From CAWDPQ01 sp049642465 (GTDB taxonomy: Bacteria > Acidobacteriota > Vicinamibacteria > Vicinamibacterales > 2-12-FULL-66-21): a DNA stretch of 29,887 bases. The first letter of the stretch is position 1; every line of letters begins with the position of its first letter. The stretch spans positions 1 to 29,887 of the forward strand of contig JBAROV010000096.1 in the NCBI GenBank assembly GCA_049642465.1, in the 5' to 3' direction. Both the position numbers and the translations under genes were made by a program. Below are positions 1 to 6,831 of the stretch, one piece after another. The notes below the pieces were generated by a model. The model was not told the origin of the DNA, made no database searches, and was given only the letters and a program-made list of their open reading frames with translations.

Positions 1-238
1 TGGCCGCCCAAGCCGGCTCGGCGATCCTCTTCACCGTCCGCAGCGAGGACGGCGCCTGCCCGTGGTGCGAGGTCTCGGACGTGCGGTTCGAATACAACGT
101 CGTGCGCAACGTCGCGGCCGGCATCAACATTCTGGGCTACGACTATCCGTATCCCAGTACGCAGACCCACGCCATCACCATCAGACACAATCTGTTCGAA
201 CGGGTCACCACCTCGCTGGGAGGAAATGGCTGGTTCCT
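1..238. repeat. Left copy of 238-bp terminal inverted repeat
   Basis: Bases 1-238 are the reverse complement of 29650-29887 with one difference (C at 128 against T in the other copy, a silent change in an Asn codon). Identity stops sharply after 238, although the two genes stay recognisably homologous at protein level. Both copies lie inside beta-helix protein genes and reach exactly to the window ends, which suggests an assembly that stopped inside a longer repeat. Confidence 0.95.
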
Positions 239-755
239 TTTGATGGGACTCGAGCCCCGCGACATCATCGTCGATCACAATACTGTTGACCACGACGGGA
301 CGACGGTTGTCTACGCATACTCGGCTGGGGCGACGCCGGTGCCGATGCCCGGTTTTCAATTCACCAACAATGCCGCCCGGCATGGGGACTATGGCTTCAA
401 TGGCGCCTCCACGTCCACGGGCACGTTGACCTTGGCGAGTTACTTTCCCGACGGGATCATCACCAGGAACTGGCTGCCTGGGGGAACCGCATCGCGCTAC
501 CCGGCCGGGAACTATTTCAGCGGAAGTTTTCTTTCGGGCTTCGTCGGCCCGAGTTCTGGCGACTGGCGCCCGGCGCCCGGCAGCCTGCTGATCGGAGCGG
601 CCACGGACGGCACCGACATCGGCGCAGCCATCTCGGCGCTCATGACACGCGTGAATCACGTCGTCTCTGGCAATCCGGCTCTGGCCGGCCTCCCGCAATT
701 GACAGCGGCACCTCCGCGCCCGCCTGCTGGGATCATGCGAGTTTATCGGCCGTAG
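3..755 (+). CDS. Right-handed parallel beta-helix protein, 5'-truncated
   Basis: The reading frame is open from the window edge to a TAG at 753-755, so the N-terminus, including any signal peptide, lies outside. The visible 250 residues show short imperfect repeats typical of parallel beta-helices, with Asn-rich turns such as RHNLFERV, DHNTVDHDG and FTNNAARHG. This fold is common in secreted polysaccharide lyases, epimerases and surface-binding proteins, but I see no catalytic signature that selects one. It is a paralogue of the proteins at 796-2349 and 28596-29885. Unlike the latter it ends without a carbohydrate-binding-like domain, after a short Pro-rich tail. The first 238 bases are almost identical to the right-end gene; after that the proteins agree only in part. 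The exact substrate is unknown. Confidence 0.8.
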   Translation, partial: AAQAGSAILFTVRSEDGACPWCEVSDVRFEYNVVRNVAAGINILGYDYPYPSTQTHAITIRHNLFERVTTSLGGNGWFLLMGLEPRDIIVDHNTVDHDGTTVVYAYSAGATPVPMPGFQFTNNAARHGDYGFNGASTSTGTLTLASYFPDGIITRNWLPGGTASRYPAGNYFSGSFLSGFVGPSSGDWRPAPGSLLIGAATDGTDIGAAISALMTRVNHVVSGNPALAGLPQLTAAPPRPPAGIMRVYRP

Positions 756-795
756 GACTCGGCCGGCTGGCGGGAGGGGCGGCCTCCAATGGACC

Positions 796-2349
796 TTACT
801 GGGGGCGAAATCGCCAGCCGAGCGCCTGCATCAGCCCGGCGACATCAGCACCGAGATCGCGTGTGTCCGAAGCGGCCCGTCGAAATCGACTGTCTGGCTT
901 GAGCCGATAATCTCCAATCGCTGGATCCACGAACTGACGCTCGAAATCGGCTTCGCTGACGAACTGGTTGCCGGAGGGGTACCGCCTCGACTCGCCGCCG
1001 GCAATCCCGTTCGTGGCAAAGAGAATTCCCGGAAAGTACGCGTCGAGCGTGTCCATCCCGATAGCGCGATCGTCGCCGTGAACGCCATAGGTGTTGTGTC
1101 GCACCAGATTGTCGCGGAACACGACGCGCGCCACCCGGTCTGGAGCGTCGCGAGTCCCCCCATATGCCATCAGGATGTTGCCGCTCTGGATGATGGTGTT
1201 GTGCTCGAACGTAAGGTCAGACGGACCGTCGCCAATCAGCGCGAAGGCGCCGTTGCCCCCCCACCGCTCAGCGTCGATGTCGTAGAACAAGTTGTCCGCA
1301 ATCCTGACGCGCCGGGTTATACCGCTGGGGGTCGTGTCCTTCCCGATGATCTGCATACCGGCACCAGCGTGTCTCACGATGTTCCGTCGGATCGTAATGT
1401 CCTCGACCGTGGCCCACGGCGCACGCCCATCCTGATTCCGCGGCGTGAGAAGAATCGCATAGCCGGTTTGCGCCTGCCTCCAGGAGTACTCCATCAGGTT
1501 CTCTTCGACGAGTACGCGGCGGGCGTTCTTCAATTCGAACAGATTCTTGATCTGCCACTTCTGTTCGCGCCATGCCACCGGCTTGGCCAGGTGGTTGCGT
1601 CGAAACACGACATCGGAGGTGACGAGATCGCGGATGAATATATCCGCGCCTCCCAGGAGAAAGTTCTCCCCGGCCCCTTCGAGATAGTTGTTCTCAATGG
1701 TGTAGGGCCCAGGCCCATTCCAACCGCCAATCGCCTGCGTGTCCTGACCGATGGCCTTGATGTCCGCAATGTACGAATTGGTGATGACCGTTCGACCGGA
1801 GTTGAGGGCGATGCCGCGCTTTTGCCCCTTTTCGGGATCCCCGTAGATATAACAGCGATCGATCACCAGCTCATACGGCACGTGCGACAGCTCAGATTGG
1901 TCGGGTCCCCCGTCTCCCAGGGTGATGATGTCTCCCGTGCCATCCACCGTCGGCGGAAACTCCAGGAGGATGAGGCGCCAGTGATGTGCACCTTTCTCCG
2001 TACGGAGAGTCGGCTGGCGATTCGGCGAGCGAAGCTTGGCCATCCGCGCACTGCGGGAGGGGTTGACGCGCTGCCCAGGACGGGTGATCGCGTCATCTTC
2101 CGTGCGGATAGTGATGAACTGGTTACCCGGCTTGACTCGGAGGACGAAGTTGCCGACGTAGGTTGCTCCAGCGGCGAGCGTGATGGTATCTCCGGCCCTG
2201 GCGCGATCAATGGCCGCCTGGAGATCGCCGTTGGCCGGAACCGCGATCACAGACGCGGCGCGAACTCCGGCGCCTGGACCGAGGCAGAGCGCCAGAAGCA
2301 CCAGCGCGGCAGCCCGGCATTGCAGAGCTAATGAGTATCTATCCCACAC
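796..2349 (-). CDS. Secreted right-handed parallel beta-helix protein
   Basis: This is the only complete member of the three beta-helix paralogues in the window. I choose the GTG at 2349: it gives a plain signal peptide (VWDRYSLALQ, then a hydrophobic run ending near GAGVRA) and overlaps the stop of the upstream small gene by 11 bases, as in coupled translation. The open frame runs up to an ATG at 2454, but that would add about 35 residues unlike a signal peptide. The mature part begins with a pectate-lyase-like N-cap (DLQAAIDRARAGDTITLAAG). Repeated coils follow, with Asn turns such as IENNYLEGAGENF, FRRNHL, IRRNIVRHAG, FEHNTIIQSG and FRDNLVRHN. I infer a surface or periplasmic polysaccharide-binding or polysaccharide-modifying role from the fold and the EPS context; no active site is identified. 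Confidence 0.82.
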   Translation of the reverse strand: MWDRYSLALQCRAAALVLLALCLGPGAGVRAASVIAVPANGDLQAAIDRARAGDTITLAAGATYVGNFVLRVKPGNQFITIRTEDDAITRPGQRVNPSRSARMAKLRSPNRQPTLRTEKGAHHWRLILLEFPPTVDGTGDIITLGDGGPDQSELSHVPYELVIDRCYIYGDPEKGQKRGIALNSGRTVITNSYIADIKAIGQDTQAIGGWNGPGPYTIENNYLEGAGENFLLGGADIFIRDLVTSDVVFRRNHLAKPVAWREQKWQIKNLFELKNARRVLVEENLMEYSWRQAQTGYAILLTPRNQDGRAPWATVEDITIRRNIVRHAGAGMQIIGKDTTPSGITRRVRIADNLFYDIDAERWGGNGAFALIGDGPSDLTFEHNTIIQSGNILMAYGGTRDAPDRVARVVFRDNLVRHNTYGVHGDDRAIGMDTLDAYFPGILFATNGIAGGESRRYPSGNQFVSEADFERQFVDPAIGDYRLKPDSRFRRAASDTRDLGADVAGLMQALGWRFRPQ

Positions 2350-2614
2350 GGCGTACGGCAGAGGCGAGTCCGATAAGGGCCGTTCCCACAAGCACCATAG
2401 CCGCCTCCTCGCGGATTCCCGAGTCTGGCATCCGAAACGACCCGGCGACTGCAACAGACGAGCTCGTCACACTGTCGGCGACCGGTGAGGCTGCAGCCGC
2501 GGCCAGACAGAGCAGCAATGCCACGCAGATGGCGGCGGCATGCTTCTCCTCGCGGCCCGGCGTTCTGTTCCGCGAGGAAGCCATCGGTGAACGTTTCCAA
2601 TTCACGCCCGTCAT
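2339..2614 (-). CDS. Tiny secreted protein with PEP-CTERM/VPDSG-like sorting tail
   Basis: This 91-residue ORF has an N-terminal signal-peptide-like segment (about residues 24-43, core AAAICVALLLCLAAAAA). A short Ser/Thr/Val linker follows, then MPDSG, a 17-residue hydrophobic stretch (AAMVLVGTALIGLASAV) and RRVG at the very end. That order (PxxG/PEP motif, membrane helix, basic end) is what exosortase-processed PEP-CTERM and VPDSG-CTERM proteins show. The start may be the second Met (2584), which would leave room for the sigma-54-like element at 2618-2633. The stop overlaps the likely GTG start of the beta-helix gene, so the two look like one transcript. After processing only about 25 residues would remain outside the membrane. 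It overlaps another possible frame of the beta-helix gene, so its being a real gene is inferred, not proven. Confidence 0.6.
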   Translation of the reverse strand: MTGVNWKRSPMASSRNRTPGREEKHAAAICVALLLCLAAAAASPVADSVTSSSVAVAGSFRMPDSGIREEAAMVLVGTALIGLASAVRRVG

Positions 2615-2617
2615 TGC

Positions 2618-2633
2618 TTCAATTGATGTGCCA
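2618..2633 (-). promoter_or_regulatory. Candidate sigma-54 promoter for the VPDSG-like/beta-helix pair
   Basis: On the minus strand the sequence TGGCACATCAATTGAA fits TGGCAC-N5-TTGCA except for A in place of C in the -12 GC. It lies 33-49 bases upstream of the Met at 2584, which would give a short leader. The missing -12 C weakens the call. The presence of two sigma-54 activators just across the divergent gap supports it. Confidence 0.4.
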
Positions 2634-2849
2634 CGACTCCTGAGATTCGGTGCTAACGTTTAGGGGCGTGCCGAACGGAGTCAGCGTCTGTAACGAGAAG
2701 GGATTTACCCAGACTAGACATTGAGGACCACAACCGATGCTGATGAGGTACAAGTCTTGAATGCTGTCCGCCCTCGTGAGATATAAGTTGTGACGAGCGT
2801 TACACACCTTCGGTTGGCCAATGACCCTGAAATCCCGGCAAGGAGATAG

Positions 2850-4379
2850 ATGAAGAGACCTTACGTTGCCATCGTGGACGACGATTCGTCGTTTTCGGCG
2901 TACTTGCGGACGTTCCTATCGTTGCGGGGCTACGAGGCGCGATGCTACACGCGCGGCGATGAGCTGCTCGCTTCCATGAAGCAGAGCGAAGCGCCGGACG
3001 TGATTCTGTTGGATGTGATGATGCCCGGACTGGATGGGCTGGCCACCCTCCGGGCGCTAAAGGCGTCGCGCCCCGAAGCGCAGGTGATCATGCTCTCGGG
3101 CCGGAATCAGGCCTCAACGATCGTTGAGGCCGTGCGACTCGGCGCCGCCGACTATGTCGTCAAGCCGGACGACCCGGAAGGCCTCGGCGAGATCGCGCTC
3201 GATGTGGCGATCAAGAACGCCACGGAGAAGAACCGGCTCGTCTCGGAGTTGAGCGAACTACGCCAGCAGCTCAGCGACGACGAAGATCGATCGGTGTGGG
3301 GTAACTCCGAAAAGATGCGCGGCATCGCGCAGGTCATCGAGCAAGTGGCTGACAGTGACGTGACGGTGCTCATCCGTGGCGAGAGTGGCGTCGGCAAAGA
3401 ACTGGTCGCCCGTGCCATCCATCAACGCTCGACGCGACGAAACCGGCCGTTCGTAAAAGTGAACTGCGCGGCGCTCCCCGCCGAACTGCTCGAGAGCGAG
3501 CTGTTCGGGCACGAGCGGGGAGCATTCACGGGTGCCGCGACGACGCGAATTGGCAAATTCGAACAGGCCGACGGCGGCACGCTCATGCTCGATGAGATCG
3601 GCGAGATGAAGCCGGCCCTTCAGGCCAAGCTGTTGCACGTGCTCCAGGATGGGGAGTTCACCAAGCTCGGAAGCAACAAACGCATTCAGGTGGACGTCCG
3701 GGTGGTGGCTGCCACTAACCGTGACCTGGAAAAGATGCTGGAGAACGGTGAGTTCCGCGAGGACCTCTACTACCGCCTGAAAGTGATCGAGCTGACCGTG
3801 CCGGCACTCAAGGAGCGTCGCGACGAGGTGCATACGCTCACCGATTACTTCGTGGCTCGATACTCCCGCAAGTACAACCGCCCCGCCCGGCCCATCTCCG
3901 AAGAGCTGAGACAACTCTTCATGCAATACGAGTGGCCGGGAAATATCCGAGAGCTCGAGAACATGATCAAGCGCGTGGTGATTCTTCAGGACGAACAACT
4001 CGTCATTCGAGAGATCCAACGCAACATGCAACGGGTAGCGGCGCCGGCGCTGGCGGCGGTGGGCGCGCAGGTGCCGGCCCTGGTGGGGGCGGCAACTGGA
4101 CCCGGTGGGCTTGGCCCGATGAGCGGTTCGTTCCCCTCAACTGGCGTGCCGGAGGGGGATACCGACGATGCCGCTGCCGATGAGGCGGAGGCAGCGGATG
4201 AGGGCGGCGGGTCGCTGGCCACCGTGGCCAAGGCAGCCGCGATGAAGGCCGAGCGCGCGGCCATCGAACAGACGCTTCGCCAGGTCCACTGGAATCGCCG
4301 CAAGGCGGCACAGATTCTCGGCGTGAGCTACAAGACGCTGCTCAACAAGATCAAGGAGTGCGGTATCAGCAGAGCCTGA
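2850..4379 (+). CDS. prsR: Sigma-54-dependent response regulator, PrsR-type
   Basis: This 509-residue NtrC-family regulator starts at an ATG with AAGGAG four bases upstream. Residues 5-125 form a receiver domain with the acidic pocket D10-D12, phospho-acceptor D55 (VILLDVMMPG), S83 and K105. Residues 150-385 are a sigma-54-interacting AAA+ domain with Walker A GESGVGKE (177-184), the sigma-54 contact loop GAFTGA (224-229) and Walker B TLMLDEIGE (244-252). A long Ala/Gly-rich linker (about 395-465) leads to a Fis-type helix-turn-helix (WNRRKAAQILGVSYKTLLNK). Its order next to EPS genes matches PrsR of exosortase-associated loci, which activates sigma-54 promoters of EPS and PEP-CTERM genes. 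Its partner kinase (PrsK) is not in the window. The symbol rests on architecture and context. Confidence 0.88.
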   Translation: MKRPYVAIVDDDSSFSAYLRTFLSLRGYEARCYTRGDELLASMKQSEAPDVILLDVMMPGLDGLATLRALKASRPEAQVIMLSGRNQASTIVEAVRLGAADYVVKPDDPEGLGEIALDVAIKNATEKNRLVSELSELRQQLSDDEDRSVWGNSEKMRGIAQVIEQVADSDVTVLIRGESGVGKELVARAIHQRSTRRNRPFVKVNCAALPAELLESELFGHERGAFTGAATTRIGKFEQADGGTLMLDEIGEMKPALQAKLLHVLQDGEFTKLGSNKRIQVDVRVVAATNRDLEKMLENGEFREDLYYRLKVIELTVPALKERRDEVHTLTDYFVARYSRKYNRPARPISEELRQLFMQYEWPGNIRELENMIKRVVILQDEQLVIREIQRNMQRVAAPALAAVGAQVPALVGAATGPGGLGPMSGSFPSTGVPEGDTDDAAADEAEAADEGGGSLATVAKAAAMKAERAAIEQTLRQVHWNRRKAAQILGVSYKTLLNKIKECGISRA

Positions 4380-4391
4380 CGGCAGCCCAGC

Positions 4392-4430
4392 AGAAGGAAG
4401 AAAGGACACGGAAGAAACTTTCTTCCTTCT
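4392..4430. promoter_or_regulatory. Dyad with three repeated half-sites; possible activator site or terminator
   Basis: AGAAGGAAGAAAG at 4392-4404 is perfectly complementary to 4418-4430 (13-bp stem, 13-base loop). Inside it, GGAAGAAA-C-TTTCTTCC (4410-4426) is a perfect palindrome. The motif GGAAGAAA thus occurs three times: at 4396, at 4410 and, inverted, at 4419. No T-run follows the stem, so it makes a poor intrinsic terminator. Its centre lies about 155 bases upstream of the start point expected from the sigma-54 promoter at 4543-4558, a normal distance for an enhancer-type activator site. Confidence 0.5.
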
Positions 4431-4542
4431 TCCGTTATACGGTATCTGGTTACCACACTCACCCCTCGAAGTTCCGTTCAACAACCCCGCCGATCACGCA
4501 AAGACCAATAACTTCGTCACTTACGGGAAAGGTTTTCCGTGG

Positions 4543-4558
4543 TGGCATTCGCCTTGCT
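4543..4558 (+). promoter_or_regulatory. Sigma-54 (-24/-12) promoter of the EPS operon
   Basis: TGGCATTCGCCTTGCT matches TGGCAC-N5-TTGCW in all but one position, with GG at 4544-4545 and GC at 4556-4557 exactly ten bases apart. Transcription would begin near 4569, about 50 bases before the ATG of the second activator gene. This is the best sigma-54 site I see in the window. Confidence 0.75.
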
Positions 4559-4619
4559 CAACAGGCACCGTTGAACATGACTCGACCATGCGGCGACGAA
4601 ACGGCATGAGACTCCAGCA

Positions 4620-5714
4620 ATGACAGACCGCGACGCGACACGCACATCCGCGGTGGACTTGCCGCACTCTCGAGCGCCGCGCAACAGCCTGCTCGCGCGA
4701 AACGAAAAGATGCGCGAGGTCCTCGATCTCGTGGATCGTGTCGCCGACACCGACGTCACGGTGCTGATTCGCGGTGAAAGCGGAACAGGCAAGGAACTGG
4801 TCGCGCGCGCCATTCATGGCACGTCGCCGCGGTCTGACAAGCCGTTCGTGAAAGTCAACTGCGCGGCGCTTCCGTCGGAGCTACTCGAGTCGGAGTTGTT
4901 CGGGTTCGAGCGAGGCGCGTTTACCGGCGCGATTCAGCAGAAGCCGGGCAAGTTCGAGTTCGCCAACCATGGCACGATGTTTCTCGACGAGATCAGCGAA
5001 ATGCACGCGCCCTTGCAGTCGAAGCTGCTGCAGGTGCTGCAGGACGGCGAGTTCGCGCGGCTCGGCGGGCGTAACGACGTGCACGTAGACGTGCGAATCG
5101 TAGCGGCGACGAACCGCGACCTGGAAAGCGCAGTCGCCGACGGGCAGTTTCGCGAGGACCTCTTCTTCCGTCTGAACGTCGTCTGCATCACCCTGCCGCC
5201 GCTGCGACAACGGCGGGATGAGATCCCCGAACTGACACAGCTCTTTCTGCGATATTACTCGGAACACTACAACAAGCCGCCGCTCTCGCTTGCCAGCGAC
5301 ACGATGACGCTCTTTGCAGAGTATCCGTGGCCGGGCAACGTGCGCGAGCTCGAAAACTTCGTCCGCCGCGCCGTAATCCTGGGAACCGACGACTCGATCC
5401 GCCGCGAGCTGGCCGAAGCCATCGCCAATCGAACGTTTCGCTCGAGTCCTATTCCGGCACTCCAAGCGCGCTCGACGCCCGCTGCGCCTCCGGCGCCACC
5501 CGCGCCTCCTGTCCCGGACACGACACCCCCGGTGCTGATTGGATCGTTGAAAGACATCGCGCGCCAGGCCGCGCGCGGCGCCGAACGGGAGCTCATCTTC
5601 CGCACACTTCAGCAGACGCGCTGGAACCGTCGGGCGGCGGCGGAAATCCTAGGCATCAGTTACAAGGCGCTCCTCTACAAGATCAAAGAGGCAGAGCTCG
5701 ATCAAGCGTCGTGA
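4620..5714 (+). CDS. Sigma-54 activator without a receiver domain
   Basis: This 364-residue protein has the AAA+ sigma-54 activator domain: Walker A GESGTGKE at 52-59, GAFTGA at 99-104, Walker B MFLDEISEM at 120-128 and a PWPGNVRELENF segment. A Pro/Ala-rich linker (about 285-310) leads to a C-terminal Fis-type helix-turn-helix. The roughly 28 residues before the AAA+ domain hold no sensory or receiver domain, so it resembles PspF-type activators controlled by a partner or by amount. Its DNA-binding end (WNRRAAAEILGISYKALLYK) is nearly the same as that of the regulator at 2850-4379, so both probably recognise related sites. The gene follows a strong sigma-54 promoter and overlaps the next gene by one base, making it the first gene of the EPS operon. 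Confidence 0.87.
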   Translation: MTDRDATRTSAVDLPHSRAPRNSLLARNEKMREVLDLVDRVADTDVTVLIRGESGTGKELVARAIHGTSPRSDKPFVKVNCAALPSELLESELFGFERGAFTGAIQQKPGKFEFANHGTMFLDEISEMHAPLQSKLLQVLQDGEFARLGGRNDVHVDVRIVAATNRDLESAVADGQFREDLFFRLNVVCITLPPLRQRRDEIPELTQLFLRYYSEHYNKPPLSLASDTMTLFAEYPWPGNVRELENFVRRAVILGTDDSIRRELAEAIANRTFRSSPIPALQARSTPAAPPAPPAPPVPDTTPPVLIGSLKDIARQAARGAERELIFRTLQQTRWNRRAAAEILGISYKALLYKIKEAELDQAS

Positions 5715-6187
5715 TGCCGAGCGATCCGTTCCTGGAAGAGGACTCACGCGTGCTGACTCCCGAAGCGTTCGACTTCGTGCTGACCAACGAGCTCAAGCGC
5801 GCCGTGAGATCCCAGAACTTCCTCACCCTGCTCCTCGTGGAACCCACGCCTAAACCGGCGAGCCCGCCGGTCGACCGAACCCGCGCCGTGCGACAAGTGG
5901 CGCGGCTCGTGAGCCGGGAAGTGCGGGAAACGGACCTGCTCTCGCAAACGGGGGAAGGCCGCCTCTCGGTTGTGCTGCTCGATGCTGACATGCAGAACTC
6001 GATGCGCGTCGTCGATCGGCTGATGTCACGCTTCGACAATTACGAGTTCCCCACGCCGCTGACGATCGAAGTCGGGGCGGCGTGTTGTCCAACCCATGGC
6101 GCCGACGCGGACTCGCTGCGTCGTGCGGCCGAAGCGCGCCCGGTACACCGCCGCGACAATCGCGGTAATGCCTCGAACGCTCAATGA
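5714..6187 (+). CDS. Degenerate GGDEF-domain protein
   Basis: This 157-residue protein starts at the ATG whose A is the last base of the previous stop codon (TGATG). Its plan is that of a lone GGDEF domain: a leading helix (FDFVLTNELKRAVRS), a strand (FLTLLLVEP), a long helix, then RETDLLSQTGEGRLSVVLLD where GGDEF should be, and a late strand (LTIEVGAACCPTHGAD) with a final helix. The signature is replaced by GEGRL and the metal-binding Asp of the first strand by Glu, so diguanylate cyclase activity is unlikely. It may act as a c-di-GMP or protein-binding regulator of the EPS machinery. Overlaps on both sides place it firmly in the operon. Similarity is judged by eye from pattern and length. 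Confidence 0.68.
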   Translation: MPSDPFLEEDSRVLTPEAFDFVLTNELKRAVRSQNFLTLLLVEPTPKPASPPVDRTRAVRQVARLVSREVRETDLLSQTGEGRLSVVLLDADMQNSMRVVDRLMSRFDNYEFPTPLTIEVGAACCPTHGADADSLRRAAEARPVHRRDNRGNASNAQ

Positions 6188-6198
6188 AGGTGATGGCG

Positions 6199-6819
6199 AT
6201 GAAAACGCTGACTACGTCGCTCTGTCTGCTCTTTTTGCTGAGCACTGGTTCCACCGCGCAGACGCAAGCCACTCGACCCTCGTCTGGTTCTCCCGCGCCG
6301 GGTTCCCCCACGGGAACCAGCGGTCGCACATCGTCGGGCGCGGCGGACGTCGGCGCCGATTACCGTCTCGTTCCCGGCGACAAGCTGCGCATCGAAGTCT
6401 ACAAAGACCCGCAGCTGTCCCAGTCGCTTCAGGTGCGGCCCGACGGAAAGATCACGATGCCGTTGCTCGGCGACATCCCTGCTGCCGGCAAAACCTCGCT
6501 GGAGCTTCGGGAGTCGATCGCGGGCTCGCTCACGACCTACATCAGCAACCCGACCGTCACGGTGATCGTGGTCGAGACGGAACCGCCCGTCTTTTACGTG
6601 ATGGGCGAAGTTGTCGACCCGGGACCCTATCCGATCAAAGGACAAGTCTCGATTCTCCAGGCGCTCGCGATGGCGGGCGGCTTCAAGGATTTCGCGAACA
6701 CGAAAAACATCAGCATCCGGCGCGGCAGTCAGACGCTGAAATTCGACTACAAGGCCGCGCTCAAGGCTGACGGCAAAACGATATACGTCCAGCCCGGCGA
6801 CACGATCATTGTGCCGTAA
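6199..6819 (+). CDS. Polysaccharide export protein (Wza-type OPX, short form)
   Basis: Three in-frame ATGs lie close together (6184, 6193, 6199). I take 6199 because AAGG at 6187-6190 is well spaced and the product then begins with a clean signal peptide (MKTLTTSLCLLFLL). The 206-residue protein carries the polysaccharide export domain (YRLVPGDKLRIEVYKDPQLS ... VRPDGKITMPLLGDI). A SLBB-type segment follows (VFYVMGEVVDPGPYPI ... LQALAMAGGFKDFAN), and the end is VQPGDTIIVP. This is the short form found in exosortase-type EPS loci, lacking the C-terminal helix of Wza. I see no lipobox cysteine after the signal peptide, so it is probably soluble or associated with the outer-membrane protein encoded next. 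Confidence 0.87.
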   Translation: MKTLTTSLCLLFLLSTGSTAQTQATRPSSGSPAPGSPTGTSGRTSSGAADVGADYRLVPGDKLRIEVYKDPQLSQSLQVRPDGKITMPLLGDIPAAGKTSLELRESIAGSLTTYISNPTVTVIVVETEPPVFYVMGEVVDPGPYPIKGQVSILQALAMAGGFKDFANTKNISIRRGSQTLKFDYKAALKADGKTIYVQPGDTIIVP

Positions 6820-6831
6820 GGGGATGCATCG

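Noticed and set aside
1078..2331. A 417-codon plus-strand open frame
   Set aside because: It is antisense to the beta-helix gene, with no ribosome binding site and a composition typical of a reverse-strand shadow in high-GC DNA.
3258..4031. A 257-codon minus-strand open frame
   Set aside because: It mirrors the conserved AAA+ region of the regulator at 2850-4379. A similar shadow appears opposite the second activator (4881-5465), as expected from shared codons.
4392..4430. Dyad as a standard intrinsic terminator
   Set aside because: The stem is A/G-rich on one side and no T-run follows, so I list it as a regulatory dyad instead.
6096..6770. Plus-strand frame overlapping the GGDEF-like and export genes
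   Set aside because: It has no family pattern and a shadow-like Arg/His-rich composition; the two real genes explain the stretch.
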